From assembly GCF_050271975.1 (NCBI RefSeq), contig NZ_CP189850.1, positions 1,798,001-1,862,000 on the forward strand: a stretch of DNA of 64,000 nt. The letters run 5' to 3'. Shown here one piece after another: positions 16,461 through 25,635 of this stretch. Origin of the DNA: Litorimonas sp947503715. GTDB taxonomy: Bacteria; Pseudomonadota; Alphaproteobacteria; Caulobacterales; Maricaulaceae. The first letter of the stretch is position 1, and each line of letters begins with the position of its first letter. Both the position numbers and the translations under genes were made by a program. The notes under the pieces are model-generated. The model searched no databases. It was not told where the DNA came from and was given only the letters and a program-made list of their open reading frames with translations.

Positions 16461-17822
16461 ATGTCTGCGAATAATAAAATAATTGTACCGCTGGACGGCT
16501 TTCGGTCATCAGAAAGCGGTCAGGTTGCGGTATTCTTGGCGCTACTGGCTATTCCGGTCTTGGTAACGGTCTCAGTTGCTGTCGACAGCCAAAGAAACAG
16601 CGCTTTGGAAGCGCGCTTGTCGAGTGCATTAGATAATGCCGCTCTTGCTTCTATTGCCAACCAGACGTTGACGGACCAAGCGCGGGCTGAGGCCGCCAGA
16701 ACCTATTTTCAAGAAAATATCGGGTCTCAAGCCGATAAGATAGACTTTCAAGTCATGGAATCCACGGCCGAGCGTGTCACACTCGAAGCGACGGCTGATT
16801 TGAAAACAAGTTTTATGCACCTTGTTGGTAAAGAGACCTCCCGCGTAAAGGACTCATCCTCTGCTGAGGTGACGGAGGGTGATGTCATTTGTATGCTCGC
16901 ACTTGATCCTGACGGTGAGCGTAGTTTTGAGGTGACCGGCGGCGCGAGACTCACATCCCCAAATTGTTCGGTGCAAGTGAATTCGAGCCATCAAAAAGCG
17001 GCTATCATTGATCACGGGGGAGAGGCCCGCTCAAAGGATTTTTGTGTCACGGGTGGCGCACAGGGCAAATTTGAGCCATTTGTAAATACTGAATGTAGGT
17101 CTGTAGAAGACCCCTTTATTGATATAATGCCTCCCACATCAGGGGCGTGTATGGACAGCGATATTGTCAATGCAAGTTTGACGTCTTGGCAATCAGAGGC
17201 GGGAGGCGTTAAGCTTTCGCCCGGTACATATTGTGGCGGTCTCGTTTTCTTTAACAAGAAAGTCGATTTTGAACCCGGGACATATATCATACAGGACGGT
17301 CCGCTGATTTTTGATAATGGTAGTCGCATTACGGCCAATGATGTCACCTTTGTTCTTCAAGGTGATCGTGCACGTCTAATCGTAAATGAGGGCTCACGAG
17401 TATCGTTAAGAGCGCCTGTTAAAGGTAAATTTGCGAACTTGGCATTTTTTCAAGACGTAACTTATAAGGGGAGCTCTGAATTTTATCCTTACGCGACCTA
17501 TGGCGATCCAAAATATTTCCAATTCGGATACGGTTATCATGAGGCGGCGCGGTCAGGCCGTGAACTTGACGGCCTTCTAACGGAATCGATTGTTAGTCGG
17601 GGATCCAGTATGTCTGTGACGGGCGTGGTTTACCTCCCGGGGCAGAAAATCCATTTCCGCGGCGGGAGCTTGCTTGAAAATCAAGCGCCCGCCACATCTT
17701 TTATCGGGTATCAGATCAGCATTGGTGACGGGGCCAGCGTTCATGTGGATGTTGATCACGTTTCAGCCAACATCAATCCCATCGAACCAAGATCGGATGA
17801 GAGTGTTCGTCTTGTAAGATAG
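16461..17822 (+). CDS. TadG-like pilus-assembly related exported protein
   Basis: 453 residues. A single membrane helix at about 21-41 within SGQVAVFLALLAIPVLVTV is followed by a heptad-like segment ending ALDNAALAS, the pattern of the TadE/TadG (Flp pilus) N-terminal domain. Residues from about 150 (CMLALDPDG...VTGGARL...NCSVQVNS) match the repeat-like passage seen in TadG proteins, and the rest is beta-rich. No other tad gene is near, so it is an orphan, placed between dnaE and rpsB. ATG 16461 is preferred for its GAGG 8 bases upstream. The low-GC codon use differs from the flanking housekeeping genes. Confidence 0.7.
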   Translation: MSANNKIIVPLDGFRSSESGQVAVFLALLAIPVLVTVSVAVDSQRNSALEARLSSALDNAALASIANQTLTDQARAEAARTYFQENIGSQADKIDFQVMESTAERVTLEATADLKTSFMHLVGKETSRVKDSSSAEVTEGDVICMLALDPDGERSFEVTGGARLTSPNCSVQVNSSHQKAAIIDHGGEARSKDFCVTGGAQGKFEPFVNTECRSVEDPFIDIMPPTSGACMDSDIVNASLTSWQSEAGGVKLSPGTYCGGLVFFNKKVDFEPGTYIIQDGPLIFDNGSRITANDVTFVLQGDRARLIVNEGSRVSLRAPVKGKFANLAFFQDVTYKGSSEFYPYATYGDPKYFQFGYGYHEAARSGRELDGLLTESIVSRGSSMSVTGVVYLPGQKIHFRGGSLLENQAPATSFIGYQISIGDGASVHVDVDHVSANINPIEPRSDESVRLVR

Positions 17823-18007
17823 AGAGGCGTGATTGAAACCCGTTGCAAACCGCACAAACCGCTTGCATTCCGCACCAACCCCGCTATGTCGCGCTCTCAA
17901 TTCGCGTCTGCGGTCTGGTGTTTGCCATATAGGCTCTCATCAATTCCGGTCGATTTAATAATCGTCACCCCGCAGGCTTAGGTTAACCGGAAGTACGGAG
18001 ATATCCC

Positions 18008-19111
18008 ATGGCTCTTCCTGAATTTTCTATGCGTCAGCTACTCGAAGCCGGCGTTCACTTTGGTCACCAGACACATCGCTGGAACCCAAAAATGGCGTCC
18101 TACATCTTTGGCGCCCGGTCCGGCATTCACATTATGGATCTGTCCCAGACAGTTCCACTGCTGCACCAAGCCCTCAAAGAAACACGTGACGTTGCTGCCA
18201 AAGGCGGACGCGTTCTGTTCGTCGGTACAAAACGCGCCGCGTCGGATCCCGTCGCAAATGCGGCCAAGCGGTGTGCGCAATATTACGTCAATCATCGTTG
18301 GTTGGGCGGCATGCTCACAAACTGGCAGACGGTCACAAAATCCATCGCCCGTTTGAAAGAACTGGAAGCGCTCTTGGGTGACCAAGGTGCCGATGCTGAT
18401 ACAGGTCTCACAAAGAAGGAGAACCTGAAGCTTGACCGTGAAATGCAGAAGCTTGAAAAAGCGCTCGGCGGTATCAAGGATATGGGCGGCAAGCCTGACC
18501 TGATGTTTGTTATCGACACAAACAAGGAAGGCATTGCGATTAAAGAAGCCCGTCGTTTGGGTATCCCTGTCGTCGCGATCCTCGACACAAATTGTGATCC
18601 GGCTTCCGCTGACATGCCTATTCCGGGTAATGATGATGCGGCCCGCGCGATTCAGCTTTATTGTGAATTGATGGCTGACGCCGTTCTCGACGGTATGACA
18701 GAAGCACAGGCTGCAATCGGCCAAGACCTCGGCGCTGCTGAGCACATTGAAGAAGTTATGTTGCAAACACCAATGGCGGAAATCGCACCTGATGCGCCTT
18801 CACCAGCGGCAGAACCAACAACGGCTGCGCCTGCATCGGCTGCACAAGAAGCGGCTGTTGCGCCGACATTGTCCGATATCGCGCTTATCGACGGCATCGG
18901 CCCGAAATATAAAGCGGCTCTCGAAGCGGCTGGTGTGACATCACTGCAAGTCATGGCGGAACTTTCTGACGAGAAGATCGCCGAGATTGAAGCTGCGGCT
19001 GACCTTTCGGGTAAATTTGCGGCCGGTGAGTGGGTTGTTCAGGCGAAAGAAATCGTCTCCGGCAAGCCACCTCGCGCGAAATCCGATCAAGCGGCGGCTG
19101 CTAAAGCCTAA
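18008..19111 (+). CDS. rpsB: 30S ribosomal protein S2 with C-terminal helix-hairpin-helix-type extension
   Basis: Small-subunit ribosomal protein, needed for S1 binding. Residues 1 to about 252 are a normal S2 (HFGHQTHRWNPKM, FVGTKR, WLGGMLTN, ILDTNCDP). About 115 residues follow: an Ala/Pro/Thr-rich linker (253-288), then a domain (about 292-350) starting IDGIGPKYKAALEAAGV and ending GEWVVQAKEIV. The same domain ends NuoE in this window. Such short helix-hairpin-helix-like tails occur on several alphaproteobacterial proteins; their role is unknown. GGAG precedes ATG 18008. First gene of the rpsB-tsf unit. Confidence 0.96.
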   Translation: MALPEFSMRQLLEAGVHFGHQTHRWNPKMASYIFGARSGIHIMDLSQTVPLLHQALKETRDVAAKGGRVLFVGTKRAASDPVANAAKRCAQYYVNHRWLGGMLTNWQTVTKSIARLKELEALLGDQGADADTGLTKKENLKLDREMQKLEKALGGIKDMGGKPDLMFVIDTNKEGIAIKEARRLGIPVVAILDTNCDPASADMPIPGNDDAARAIQLYCELMADAVLDGMTEAQAAIGQDLGAAEHIEEVMLQTPMAEIAPDAPSPAAEPTTAAPASAAQEAAVAPTLSDIALIDGIGPKYKAALEAAGVTSLQVMAELSDEKIAEIEAAADLSGKFAAGEWVVQAKEIVSGKPPRAKSDQAAAAKA

Positions 19112-19123
19112 GCTCTTACATTC

Positions 19124-19151
19124 CCGCGCTCTGGTACCTATCTGAGCGCGG
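19124..19151 (+). terminator. Hairpin between rpsB and tsf (possible attenuator)
   Basis: CCGCGCTC (19124-19131) pairs with GAGCGCGG (19144-19151) around a 12-base loop. No T-run follows (AATCAAAAT), so it is a weak terminator at best. It may lower tsf transcription relative to rpsB or stabilise the rpsB mRNA end. Confidence 0.4.
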
Positions 19152-19186
19152 AATCAAAATAAATCTAATCCGAATAGGAGACCGAT

Positions 19187-20107
19187 ATGGCTGCTATCAC
19201 AGCTAAACTCGTGAAAGAGCTGCGCGACGCAACGTCTGCCGGCATGATGGACTGCAAAAAAGCCCTCAGCGAAAATGACGGCGACATCGAAAAGGCAATC
19301 GACTGGTTGCGTATGAAAGGTATCGCGAAGGCGGACAAGAAAGCCGGTCGCGTTGCGGCAGAAGGTCTTGTCGCATTTGAAACAGATGCCACATCAGGCG
19401 TGCTCGTAGAAGTAAACTCCGAGACTGACTTTGTTGCCCGTAACGATGGCTTCCAAGCCGCAGTTGCCAAAGTCGCAACGGCTGCTCTCGGTGTGAGCAA
19501 CACTGAAGAGCTGCGTGAAGCGCATGTTGAAGGTAAGACTGTCACGGATTACCTGACATCGCTCGTCGCCAAAATCGGCGAGAACATGTCCTTGCGTCGT
19601 ATGGCGAAACTGTCCGTGTCTGCTGGTGTTGTCAGTGGTTATATCCATAACTCGGTTGCACCAGGAATGGGTAAGATCGGTGTGTTGGTTGCACTGGAAT
19701 CCACTGGTGACCAAGCCGCACTCGGTGCATTGGCCAAGAAAATCGCCATGCACATTGCTGCAACATCGCCGCTCGCACTGACAACTGACGATCTGGACCA
19801 AGACCTCGTCGCAAAAGAGCGTAAAGCTTTGAAAGACGAAGCGATTGAATCCGGTAAGCCGGAAGCGATTGTCGACAAAATGGTCGAAGGCCGCATGGTC
19901 AAGTTCTTCAAAGAGTCTGTCCTGATGACACAGATGTTCGTCATGGACCCGGATCACAATGTTGAAACAATCATCGCCAATGAAGCAAAATCCCTCGGCG
20001 CAGACATCAAAATGACGGGCTATGTCCGCATGGAAGTCGGCGACGGCATTGAGAAAAAAGAAGAAGACTTCGCCGCAGAAGTCGCAGCCGCGGTTGCCGG
20101 CTCCTAA
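19187..20107 (+). CDS. tsf: Translation elongation factor Ts
   Basis: Guanine-nucleotide exchange factor for EF-Tu, 306 residues. The N-terminal UBA-like segment (VKELRDATSAGMMDCKKAL) and the core signature SETDFVARND near 80-89 are intact, followed by the two core subdomains and coiled-coil region. GAATAGGAG precedes the start. It lies 75 bases after rpsB, the usual order, and is closed by a strong terminator at 20134-20163. Confidence 0.97.
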   Translation: MAAITAKLVKELRDATSAGMMDCKKALSENDGDIEKAIDWLRMKGIAKADKKAGRVAAEGLVAFETDATSGVLVEVNSETDFVARNDGFQAAVAKVATAALGVSNTEELREAHVEGKTVTDYLTSLVAKIGENMSLRRMAKLSVSAGVVSGYIHNSVAPGMGKIGVLVALESTGDQAALGALAKKIAMHIAATSPLALTTDDLDQDLVAKERKALKDEAIESGKPEAIVDKMVEGRMVKFFKESVLMTQMFVMDPDHNVETIIANEAKSLGADIKMTGYVRMEVGDGIEKKEEDFAAEVAAAVAGS

Positions 20108-20133
20108 GCCCTCTTCGATTTCAGAGTTTAGAG

Positions 20134-20163
20134 GCCGCGTTCCGAAAGGGGCGCGGCTTTTTT
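20134..20163 (+). terminator. Rho-independent terminator after tsf
   Basis: GCCGCG (20134-20139) pairs with CGCGGC (20152-20157), followed by six T (20158-20163). It begins 27 bases after the tsf stop and separates rpsB-tsf from the pyrH operon. Confidence 0.85.
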
Positions 20164-20267
20164 CTTATGAGGTCTACGAAAAACAATCCTAGCCCTCGCG
20201 CTTCTCATGCCTATATTCAGTTCCGAAATGGAGTCGCACATCGCGCTCCTTGAATTGCGGGAATATC

Positions 20268-20987
20268 ATGTCGGCTGATTACCAATATAAACGCGTCCTG
20301 CTGAAAATTTCCGGTGAGGCCCTGATGGGCTCGCAAGCCTACGGGATTGACACCGATACAGTGAAACGTTTCGCGGGTGAGATTAAGGCCGCGCATGATA
20401 AGGGCCTCGAAATTGCACTTGTGATCGGGGCGGGGAACATCTTCCGTGGGCTGTCTGCTGCGGCGTCGGGTATTGAACGCTCGACCGCCGATTATATGGG
20501 CATGTTGGCGACCGTCATGAATGCGCTCGCCATGCAATCCGCGCTCGAAGAACTCGGCGTCGATACGCGTGTCCAGTCCGCCATTCCGATGCAAACTGTT
20601 TGCGAACCTTATATCCGACGCAAGGCCGCCCGCCATATGGAAAAGGGCCGTGTTGTGATTTTCGCAGCCGGTACGGGGAACCCCTATTTCACAACAGATA
20701 CGGCGGCGGCGCTCCGTGCGGCGGAAATGGAATGCGATGCGCTACTCAAGGGGACGCAGGTTGACGGCGTCTATGATAGTGACCCGAAATCCAACCCGAA
20801 TGCCAAGCGCTATGACAAGTTATCCTATCATAAGGTCCTGTCGGACGACCTCCGCGTGATGGATGCGTCGGCTGTGACCTTGATGCGCGAGAATAAAATC
20901 CCAATTATAGTGTTCTCGCTGGCGGATCAGGGCGGTTTTGACCGTGTTATGGCCGGAAAAGGCGTTTGCACCATAATCGGGTCCTGA
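20268..20987 (+). CDS. pyrH: UMP kinase
   Basis: Phosphorylates UMP to UDP, the entry to UTP/CTP synthesis. 239 residues of the amino-acid-kinase fold: KISGEALMG near 12-20, GAGNIFRG for nucleotide binding, and the GTGNPYFTTDTAAALRA loop. ATG 20268 gives the normal N-terminus and has GGGA 7 bases upstream; a TTG 18 bases earlier is less likely. Starts a unit with frr, uppS, cdsA and dxr. Confidence 0.96.
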   Translation: MSADYQYKRVLLKISGEALMGSQAYGIDTDTVKRFAGEIKAAHDKGLEIALVIGAGNIFRGLSAAASGIERSTADYMGMLATVMNALAMQSALEELGVDTRVQSAIPMQTVCEPYIRRKAARHMEKGRVVIFAAGTGNPYFTTDTAAALRAAEMECDALLKGTQVDGVYDSDPKSNPNAKRYDKLSYHKVLSDDLRVMDASAVTLMRENKIPIIVFSLADQGGFDRVMAGKGVCTIIGS

Positions 20988-21036
20988 TTTCGCCATTTGG
21001 CGGCATTAGACGTGATGAAGACTTAAGGAGAGCCGT

Positions 21037-21594
21037 ATGGCTGATGATTTTAACCTTGCGGATTACCGCAAACGCATGGACGGCGCCGTGACAGCGCTGC
21101 GCAGCGAATTTGGCGGATTACGCACAGGTCGGGCGAGCGCCTCTCTGCTCGATAAAATTACGGTCCCGGCTTACGGATCGGAAATGCCGCTCAATCAGGT
21201 CGCGAATATCACCGTGCCGGAAGCGCGGATGTTAGTCGTGAATGTCTGGGATAAGACGATGGTTGCGGGTGTTGAGAAAGCCCTGCGCCAATCCAATCTG
21301 GGCATTAATCCGGTCATGGACGGCCAGACTTTGCGCATTCCCATGCCGCCCCTGACAGAAGAACGTCGCCGCGATCTCACGAAAGTCGCAAGTGGCTATG
21401 CAGAGAATGCCAAAGTTGCCGTGCGGAATGTTCGCCGCGATGCGATGGATGCTCTCAAAAAGTCCGAAAAAGACGGCATGAGCGAAGATGAGCGCAAAGC
21501 CCATGAGGGCGATGTCCAAAAGGCAACAGATGCTGTCATCTCAGAGATCGAAAAAGCGCTCGACGCGAAGTCTGCAGAGATTATGCAGGTCTAA
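21037..21594 (+). CDS. frr: Ribosome recycling factor
   Basis: With EF-G splits the post-termination ribosome. 185 residues, the family's usual length: the three-helix bundle segments (RMDGAVTALRSEFGGLRTGRAS, then RRRDLTKVASGYAENAKVAVRNVRRDA) with the domain II hinge between. AAGGAG stands before ATG 21037. Follows pyrH by 49 bases and precedes uppS by 2. Confidence 0.97.
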   Translation: MADDFNLADYRKRMDGAVTALRSEFGGLRTGRASASLLDKITVPAYGSEMPLNQVANITVPEARMLVVNVWDKTMVAGVEKALRQSNLGINPVMDGQTLRIPMPPLTEERRRDLTKVASGYAENAKVAVRNVRRDAMDALKKSEKDGMSEDERKAHEGDVQKATDAVISEIEKALDAKSAEIMQV

Positions 21595-21596
21595 CG

Positions 21597-22322
21597 GTGG
21601 GAGTAACGCCGACATATCAAACCATGCCGGCGCATATTGCCATCATCATGGACGGAAATGGCCGCTGGGCGAGGGCCCGTCATCGGCCTCGTGTGTTTGG
21701 CCATACGCAAGGCGTTAAAACTGTACGGCGTGTCGTTGAGGGTGCTTCAGAGATTGGCGTTAAATGTCTGACGCTTTACAGTTTTTCGACTGAAAACTGG
21801 ACGCGGCCCAAGGCTGAAATTGCGGCTCTATTTAATTTACTCCGCGAATATGTGGAAAGTGATCTGGAAACGCTTCATGGGCGAAATGTGCGTGTCCGGA
21901 TACTAGGGTCGCGCAAAGGTTTGAAGCCGGACCTACTCGCGCTCATCCAACGTGTGGAAGAGACGACGAAAAATAATACGGCCTTTAATTTGAACATTGC
22001 GTTTAATTATGGTGGACGGGATGAAATCTTGAGAGCCTCCGCGCGGGCCGTTGCGGCCGGGCGTGATTTGTCGGATATGGCTGAGGCTGACTTCGCACCC
22101 TTCCTCGATACCGCAGGTCTACCCGATGTGGACCTCGTGATCCGAACATCGGGTGAGAAGCGGATTAGCAACTTCCTCCTCTGGCAGGCGGCTTATGCCG
22201 AGTTTATTTTTACAGATGTGCTCTGGCCGGATTTTGAAGTCTCCGATCTTCAGTCGGCTATCTCCGAATTTCACAATCGTGACCGTCGGTTTGGTAATCT
22301 GAACACGCCGGAAGTCGCGTAA
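21597..22322 (+). CDS. uppS: Undecaprenyl diphosphate synthase
   Basis: Cytosolic cis-prenyltransferase that extends farnesyl diphosphate to C55-PP, the carrier for peptidoglycan and O-antigen. 241 residues with HIAIIMDGNGRWA near 13-25 (catalytic Asp), the SxENW element (FSTENWTRP), and DLVIRTSGEKRISNFLLWQ near 181-199. Translation likely starts at GTG 21597, 2 bases after frr; ATG 21624 would begin right at the core and has no ribosome-binding site. Shares one base (TAATG) with cdsA. Confidence 0.95.
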   Translation: MGVTPTYQTMPAHIAIIMDGNGRWARARHRPRVFGHTQGVKTVRRVVEGASEIGVKCLTLYSFSTENWTRPKAEIAALFNLLREYVESDLETLHGRNVRVRILGSRKGLKPDLLALIQRVEETTKNNTAFNLNIAFNYGGRDEILRASARAVAAGRDLSDMAEADFAPFLDTAGLPDVDLVIRTSGEKRISNFLLWQAAYAEFIFTDVLWPDFEVSDLQSAISEFHNRDRRFGNLNTPEVA

Positions 22323-23185
22323 TGTCAGACGGTATTATGCCCGACCTGTCCGGCTTGCCAAAGCGGAGGTGGAAAAACCTAGGTGTCCGGTTCGGGTCTG
22401 CCGTCGCATTATTACTTGTCTGTTTAGCTCCGTTTTACTTTGGCGGTTGGATATGGGCAGCGCTCGTCGCGCTGTTTGGGTCGCGCATGCTGTTTGAATG
22501 GGTCAGGATGAGCCATCCGGCGCCACGTTTGACAGCCTATATTGCCCCAATTTTAGGGTTAATCGCAGCGGTTATCTATGTTGTGCAAATGCAATATGGC
22601 CTGGCCGTCATTGCCGTGGGACTTACAATTTTTTCCGTTGTTGGCTTACAGGCTATTCGTCCAAGCCCGCGAAAAGGGCCGCGGATCGGGTGGGCCGCCT
22701 TGGGCGCGGCCTATATTGTCATACCCTGTTTGTTGATCATTGCGATGCGTGGGAATGCCGTTGGTTTTTCGACGGATGGATTCCAGCGCCTTCTCTTTAT
22801 TGTGGTTTGCGTTGTCGCTGCTGATGTTGGGGCTTATTTTGGGGGCTCGCTTATAGGCGGCCCAAAGCTCGCGCCTTCAATCTCACCGAACAAGACGTGG
22901 TCCGGTTTTGTGTCCGGACAGATTTTTGCCGTCATTCTCGGCGCTCTTGTGGGCTGGAGTGTTGGTATTGGTTGGATGAATGGTGCCATTCTGGCACTGC
23001 CTGTTGCGATACTCTCTGTTCTCGGTGATTTGTTTGAATCCGCGATTAAGCGAAAGCTGGGTGTGAAAGATACAGGGACGCTGATGCCCGGCCATGGTGG
23101 ATTGCTGGATCGCCTCGACAGTCTCATGGCCGCCGTTCTGGGCGCGGCGATTATGCTCGCACTCTTCCCGAATATCTGGGCCTGA
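22322..23185 (+). CDS. cdsA: Phosphatidate cytidylyltransferase
   Basis: Makes CDP-diacylglycerol from CTP and phosphatidic acid for all phospholipids. 287 residues with about eight membrane helices and the family signature near the C-terminus (SAIKRKLGVKDTGTLMPGHGG...LDRLDSL, about 240-270). The ATG overlaps the uppS stop; dxr begins 4 bases after its TGA. Inner membrane. Confidence 0.95.
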   Translation: MSDGIMPDLSGLPKRRWKNLGVRFGSAVALLLVCLAPFYFGGWIWAALVALFGSRMLFEWVRMSHPAPRLTAYIAPILGLIAAVIYVVQMQYGLAVIAVGLTIFSVVGLQAIRPSPRKGPRIGWAALGAAYIVIPCLLIIAMRGNAVGFSTDGFQRLLFIVVCVVAADVGAYFGGSLIGGPKLAPSISPNKTWSGFVSGQIFAVILGALVGWSVGIGWMNGAILALPVAILSVLGDLFESAIKRKLGVKDTGTLMPGHGGLLDRLDSLMAAVLGAAIMLALFPNIWA

Positions 23186-23189
23186 TAGT

Positions 23190-24359
23190 ATGACAAAACG
23201 GATTAGCGTGCTGGGCTCTACGGGCTCAATTGGTAAGAATACGTTAGATATTGTACGACGCGCCGAAGCGGGGGCTTATAAAATTGTCGCGCTGACAGCC
23301 AATAGCAGTGTCGATATTATCGCAGAGCAGGCGGAAGAATTTCATCCAGAATTCATCGCCTTAGCTGATGAGGCGAAAGCGGCTGAGCTCACGTCTCGCC
23401 TCTCAGATATGGACGTAGAATTAGGGTTCGGCTCTGAGGCTCTTATCGAAGCTGCCAAACGTCATGCCGACTTTACCATGGCCGCGATTATCGGATCTGC
23501 TGGATTGGAACCCACACTCGCCGCCGTCGGGCAGGGGAATCATGTCGGACTGGCCAACAAGGAATGCCTCGTCTGCGCGGGTGAAACATTTATGAAAGCC
23601 GTTAAGGCGTCAGGCGCGACACTCCTGCCTGTCGACTCTGAACATAACGCGATTTTCCAAGTGCTCGAAGATGATCCAAAAGGCGTCAGACGCCTCATCC
23701 TGACCGCATCGGGGGGGCCGTTTCGGGAGGCGTGTATGGAACGCTTGCAATCCGTGACCCGTGAAGACGCGCTGAACCACCCCGTCTGGTCCATGGGAGC
23801 CAAGATAAGCATCGATTCTGCGACGCTTATGAATAAGGGGCTGGAACTGATTGAAGCGAGTTGGTTATTTGACAGACCCTCTTCAGAAATCGACGTCATT
23901 GTGCATCCGCAGTCGATCATTCATTCCATGGTCGAATATCTTGACGGGTCCGTTCTGTCCCAGATGGGAAGTCCGGACATGCGTACACCGATTGCCTATG
24001 CGATGGGTTGGCCAAAGCGGATCGCTGCGCCCGTTGAGCGTCTCGATTTTGCAAAGATTTCCGGGTTGACGTTTTTTGAGCCGGATATGGAGAAATTTCC
24101 GGCCCTCCGCCTCGCAAGGGAAGCGTTAGAAGCCGGTGGGCAGGCCCCCTGTGTCCTGAATGCGGCGAATGAACAGGCTGTCGCGGCTTTTTTAGACGGC
24201 AAATTGCCCTTCCTTGGCATAGCCCGCGTGGTCGAAGCGGCTTTGGACGCTCACGCCAAAGGTTCTGATTTCGCCTGCGCGCCCGCGCATGTGGAAGCGG
24301 TCATGGCCCTCGACCGGGCGGCGCGCGCGACTGTAGATGAGCAGATTGTAAACTTGTAA
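23190..24359 (+). CDS. dxr: 1-Deoxy-D-xylulose 5-phosphate reductoisomerase
   Basis: Second step of the MEP isoprenoid pathway: converts DXP to MEP with NADPH. 389 residues from ATG 23190. NADPH-binding GSTGSIGKNTLD near 8-19, substrate and metal motifs VDSEHNAI and LTASGGPF, then DSATLMNKGLE and the NAANE motif near 330. The isoprenoid it makes feeds UppS encoded just upstream. Confidence 0.96.
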   Translation: MTKRISVLGSTGSIGKNTLDIVRRAEAGAYKIVALTANSSVDIIAEQAEEFHPEFIALADEAKAAELTSRLSDMDVELGFGSEALIEAAKRHADFTMAAIIGSAGLEPTLAAVGQGNHVGLANKECLVCAGETFMKAVKASGATLLPVDSEHNAIFQVLEDDPKGVRRLILTASGGPFREACMERLQSVTREDALNHPVWSMGAKISIDSATLMNKGLELIEASWLFDRPSSEIDVIVHPQSIIHSMVEYLDGSVLSQMGSPDMRTPIAYAMGWPKRIAAPVERLDFAKISGLTFFEPDMEKFPALRLAREALEAGGQAPCVLNAANEQAVAAFLDGKLPFLGIARVVEAALDAHAKGSDFACAPAHVEAVMALDRAARATVDEQIVNL

Positions 24360-24423
24360 GCACGCCCGGATTGCGGCATCCCGATACGGTAGAGATTCAC
24401 TCACACAATAAGTCAGGGACAGC

Positions 24424-25623
24424 ATGATGACGGGAGTCGTTTTAACGTTAATTGCGATTTTCAGCTTCCTCGTTCTGCTGTCATTTCTCGTTTTCTTTCA
24501 TGAGCTTGGTCATTACTCGGTCGCGCGTTTTTTCGGTATTGCTGTTGAGCGCTTTTCCATCGGTTTTGGAAAGCCACTCATCCGCTGGAAATCCAGAGCG
24601 GGCGTGGACTGGGCGATTTCGCGGATTCCACTTGGCGGGTATGTGAAATTTGCAGGGGATGCAGGCGCGGCCAGTAATCCAGATGCGGAGAAATTGGCCG
24701 AACTCCGCGCGGCCTATGATGATAATCCTTCGGGGCCTGCGATTGATGATATCTTCCATTTTCGTCCTGTTTGGCAGCGGTCGCTCGTCGTTCTGGCGGG
24801 GCCTATGGCGAACTTCCTGCTCGCCATTCTTTTATTCGCAGGGATGGGCGCAACATTTGGCGCGCCGTCCTTCACGTGGGTGGTAGGGGACGTCCAAGAC
24901 GGTATGCCGGCGCAAGCTGCGGGCATAGAAACGGGCGACAAGATCTTAGAAATCGATGGACGTCCGATTACAAATTTAAATGATGTCATTGGCTATATCA
25001 GCCTGCGCAGTGATACGCCGATTGTTATAAGCCTCGAAAATGACGGTCGGACACGCGACGTGACGGTTACGCCAAAGCGGACCGAGGTTCGCGATGGGAT
25101 TGGCGGCCTGAGCGAAGTCGGCAGAATCGGCATTGGCACGGGTGAGGGGTCCAGTGGTGGCTTTAAAGACTTAGGGTTTTTCGCCTCCGTCAAATACGGC
25201 GTCTCAGAGCTTTTTAGCAATCTTCGCGCTACGCTAGATTATATAAAACGGATTTTCACCGGCAAAGAAGACGGGAAACAACTGGGAAGCGTCGTTAAAA
25301 TTGCGACTGTGACGGGCAAGGTCGCTGTTGATACGGTCAATGTAGACGCGCCCGTTTCGGCCAAGGCCAAGGCTTATGCCTATAATATGCTCAACCTTAT
25401 GGCGTTGATTTCAATTGCGTTAGGTGTCGCGAATTTAATGCCATTGCCCGTGCTGGATGGTGGACATCTGGTCTATTACGGCTATGAAGCGGTCGCCGGA
25501 CGGCCATTGAGTCAAAAGAAACAGGAGTTTGGGTTCCGAATTGGGTTTGCTGTATTGCTAACGCTTTTCGTGGTGCTGACAATTAATGATATCGGATATC
25601 TCCGAAGCATCGATTTCTCCTAA
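24424..25623 (+). CDS. rseP: Site-2 intramembrane zinc protease RseP
   Basis: Cleaves membrane-anchored substrates such as anti-sigma factors; in Caulobacter the homologue (MmpA) degrades PodJ. 399 residues: zinc site HELGH near 24-28 in the first helix, a PDZ domain at about 140-215 (GMPAQAAGIETGDKILEIDG), and the LPVLDGGH motif near 342 giving the third zinc ligand. AGGGA precedes the ATG pair at 24424/24427. bamA starts 12 bases after the stop. Confidence 0.95.
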   Translation: MMTGVVLTLIAIFSFLVLLSFLVFFHELGHYSVARFFGIAVERFSIGFGKPLIRWKSRAGVDWAISRIPLGGYVKFAGDAGAASNPDAEKLAELRAAYDDNPSGPAIDDIFHFRPVWQRSLVVLAGPMANFLLAILLFAGMGATFGAPSFTWVVGDVQDGMPAQAAGIETGDKILEIDGRPITNLNDVIGYISLRSDTPIVISLENDGRTRDVTVTPKRTEVRDGIGGLSEVGRIGIGTGEGSSGGFKDLGFFASVKYGVSELFSNLRATLDYIKRIFTGKEDGKQLGSVVKIATVTGKVAVDTVNVDAPVSAKAKAYAYNMLNLMALISIALGVANLMPLPVLDGGHLVYYGYEAVAGRPLSQKKQEFGFRIGFAVLLTLFVVLTINDIGYLRSIDFS

Positions 25624-25635
25624 GCTGGACGGATT

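Noticed and set aside
17823..18007. S2 leader regulatory structure or strong promoter before rpsB
   Set aside because: Several TTGC and AT-rich words are present but none at proper -35/-10 spacing, and no convincing fold was found by eye.
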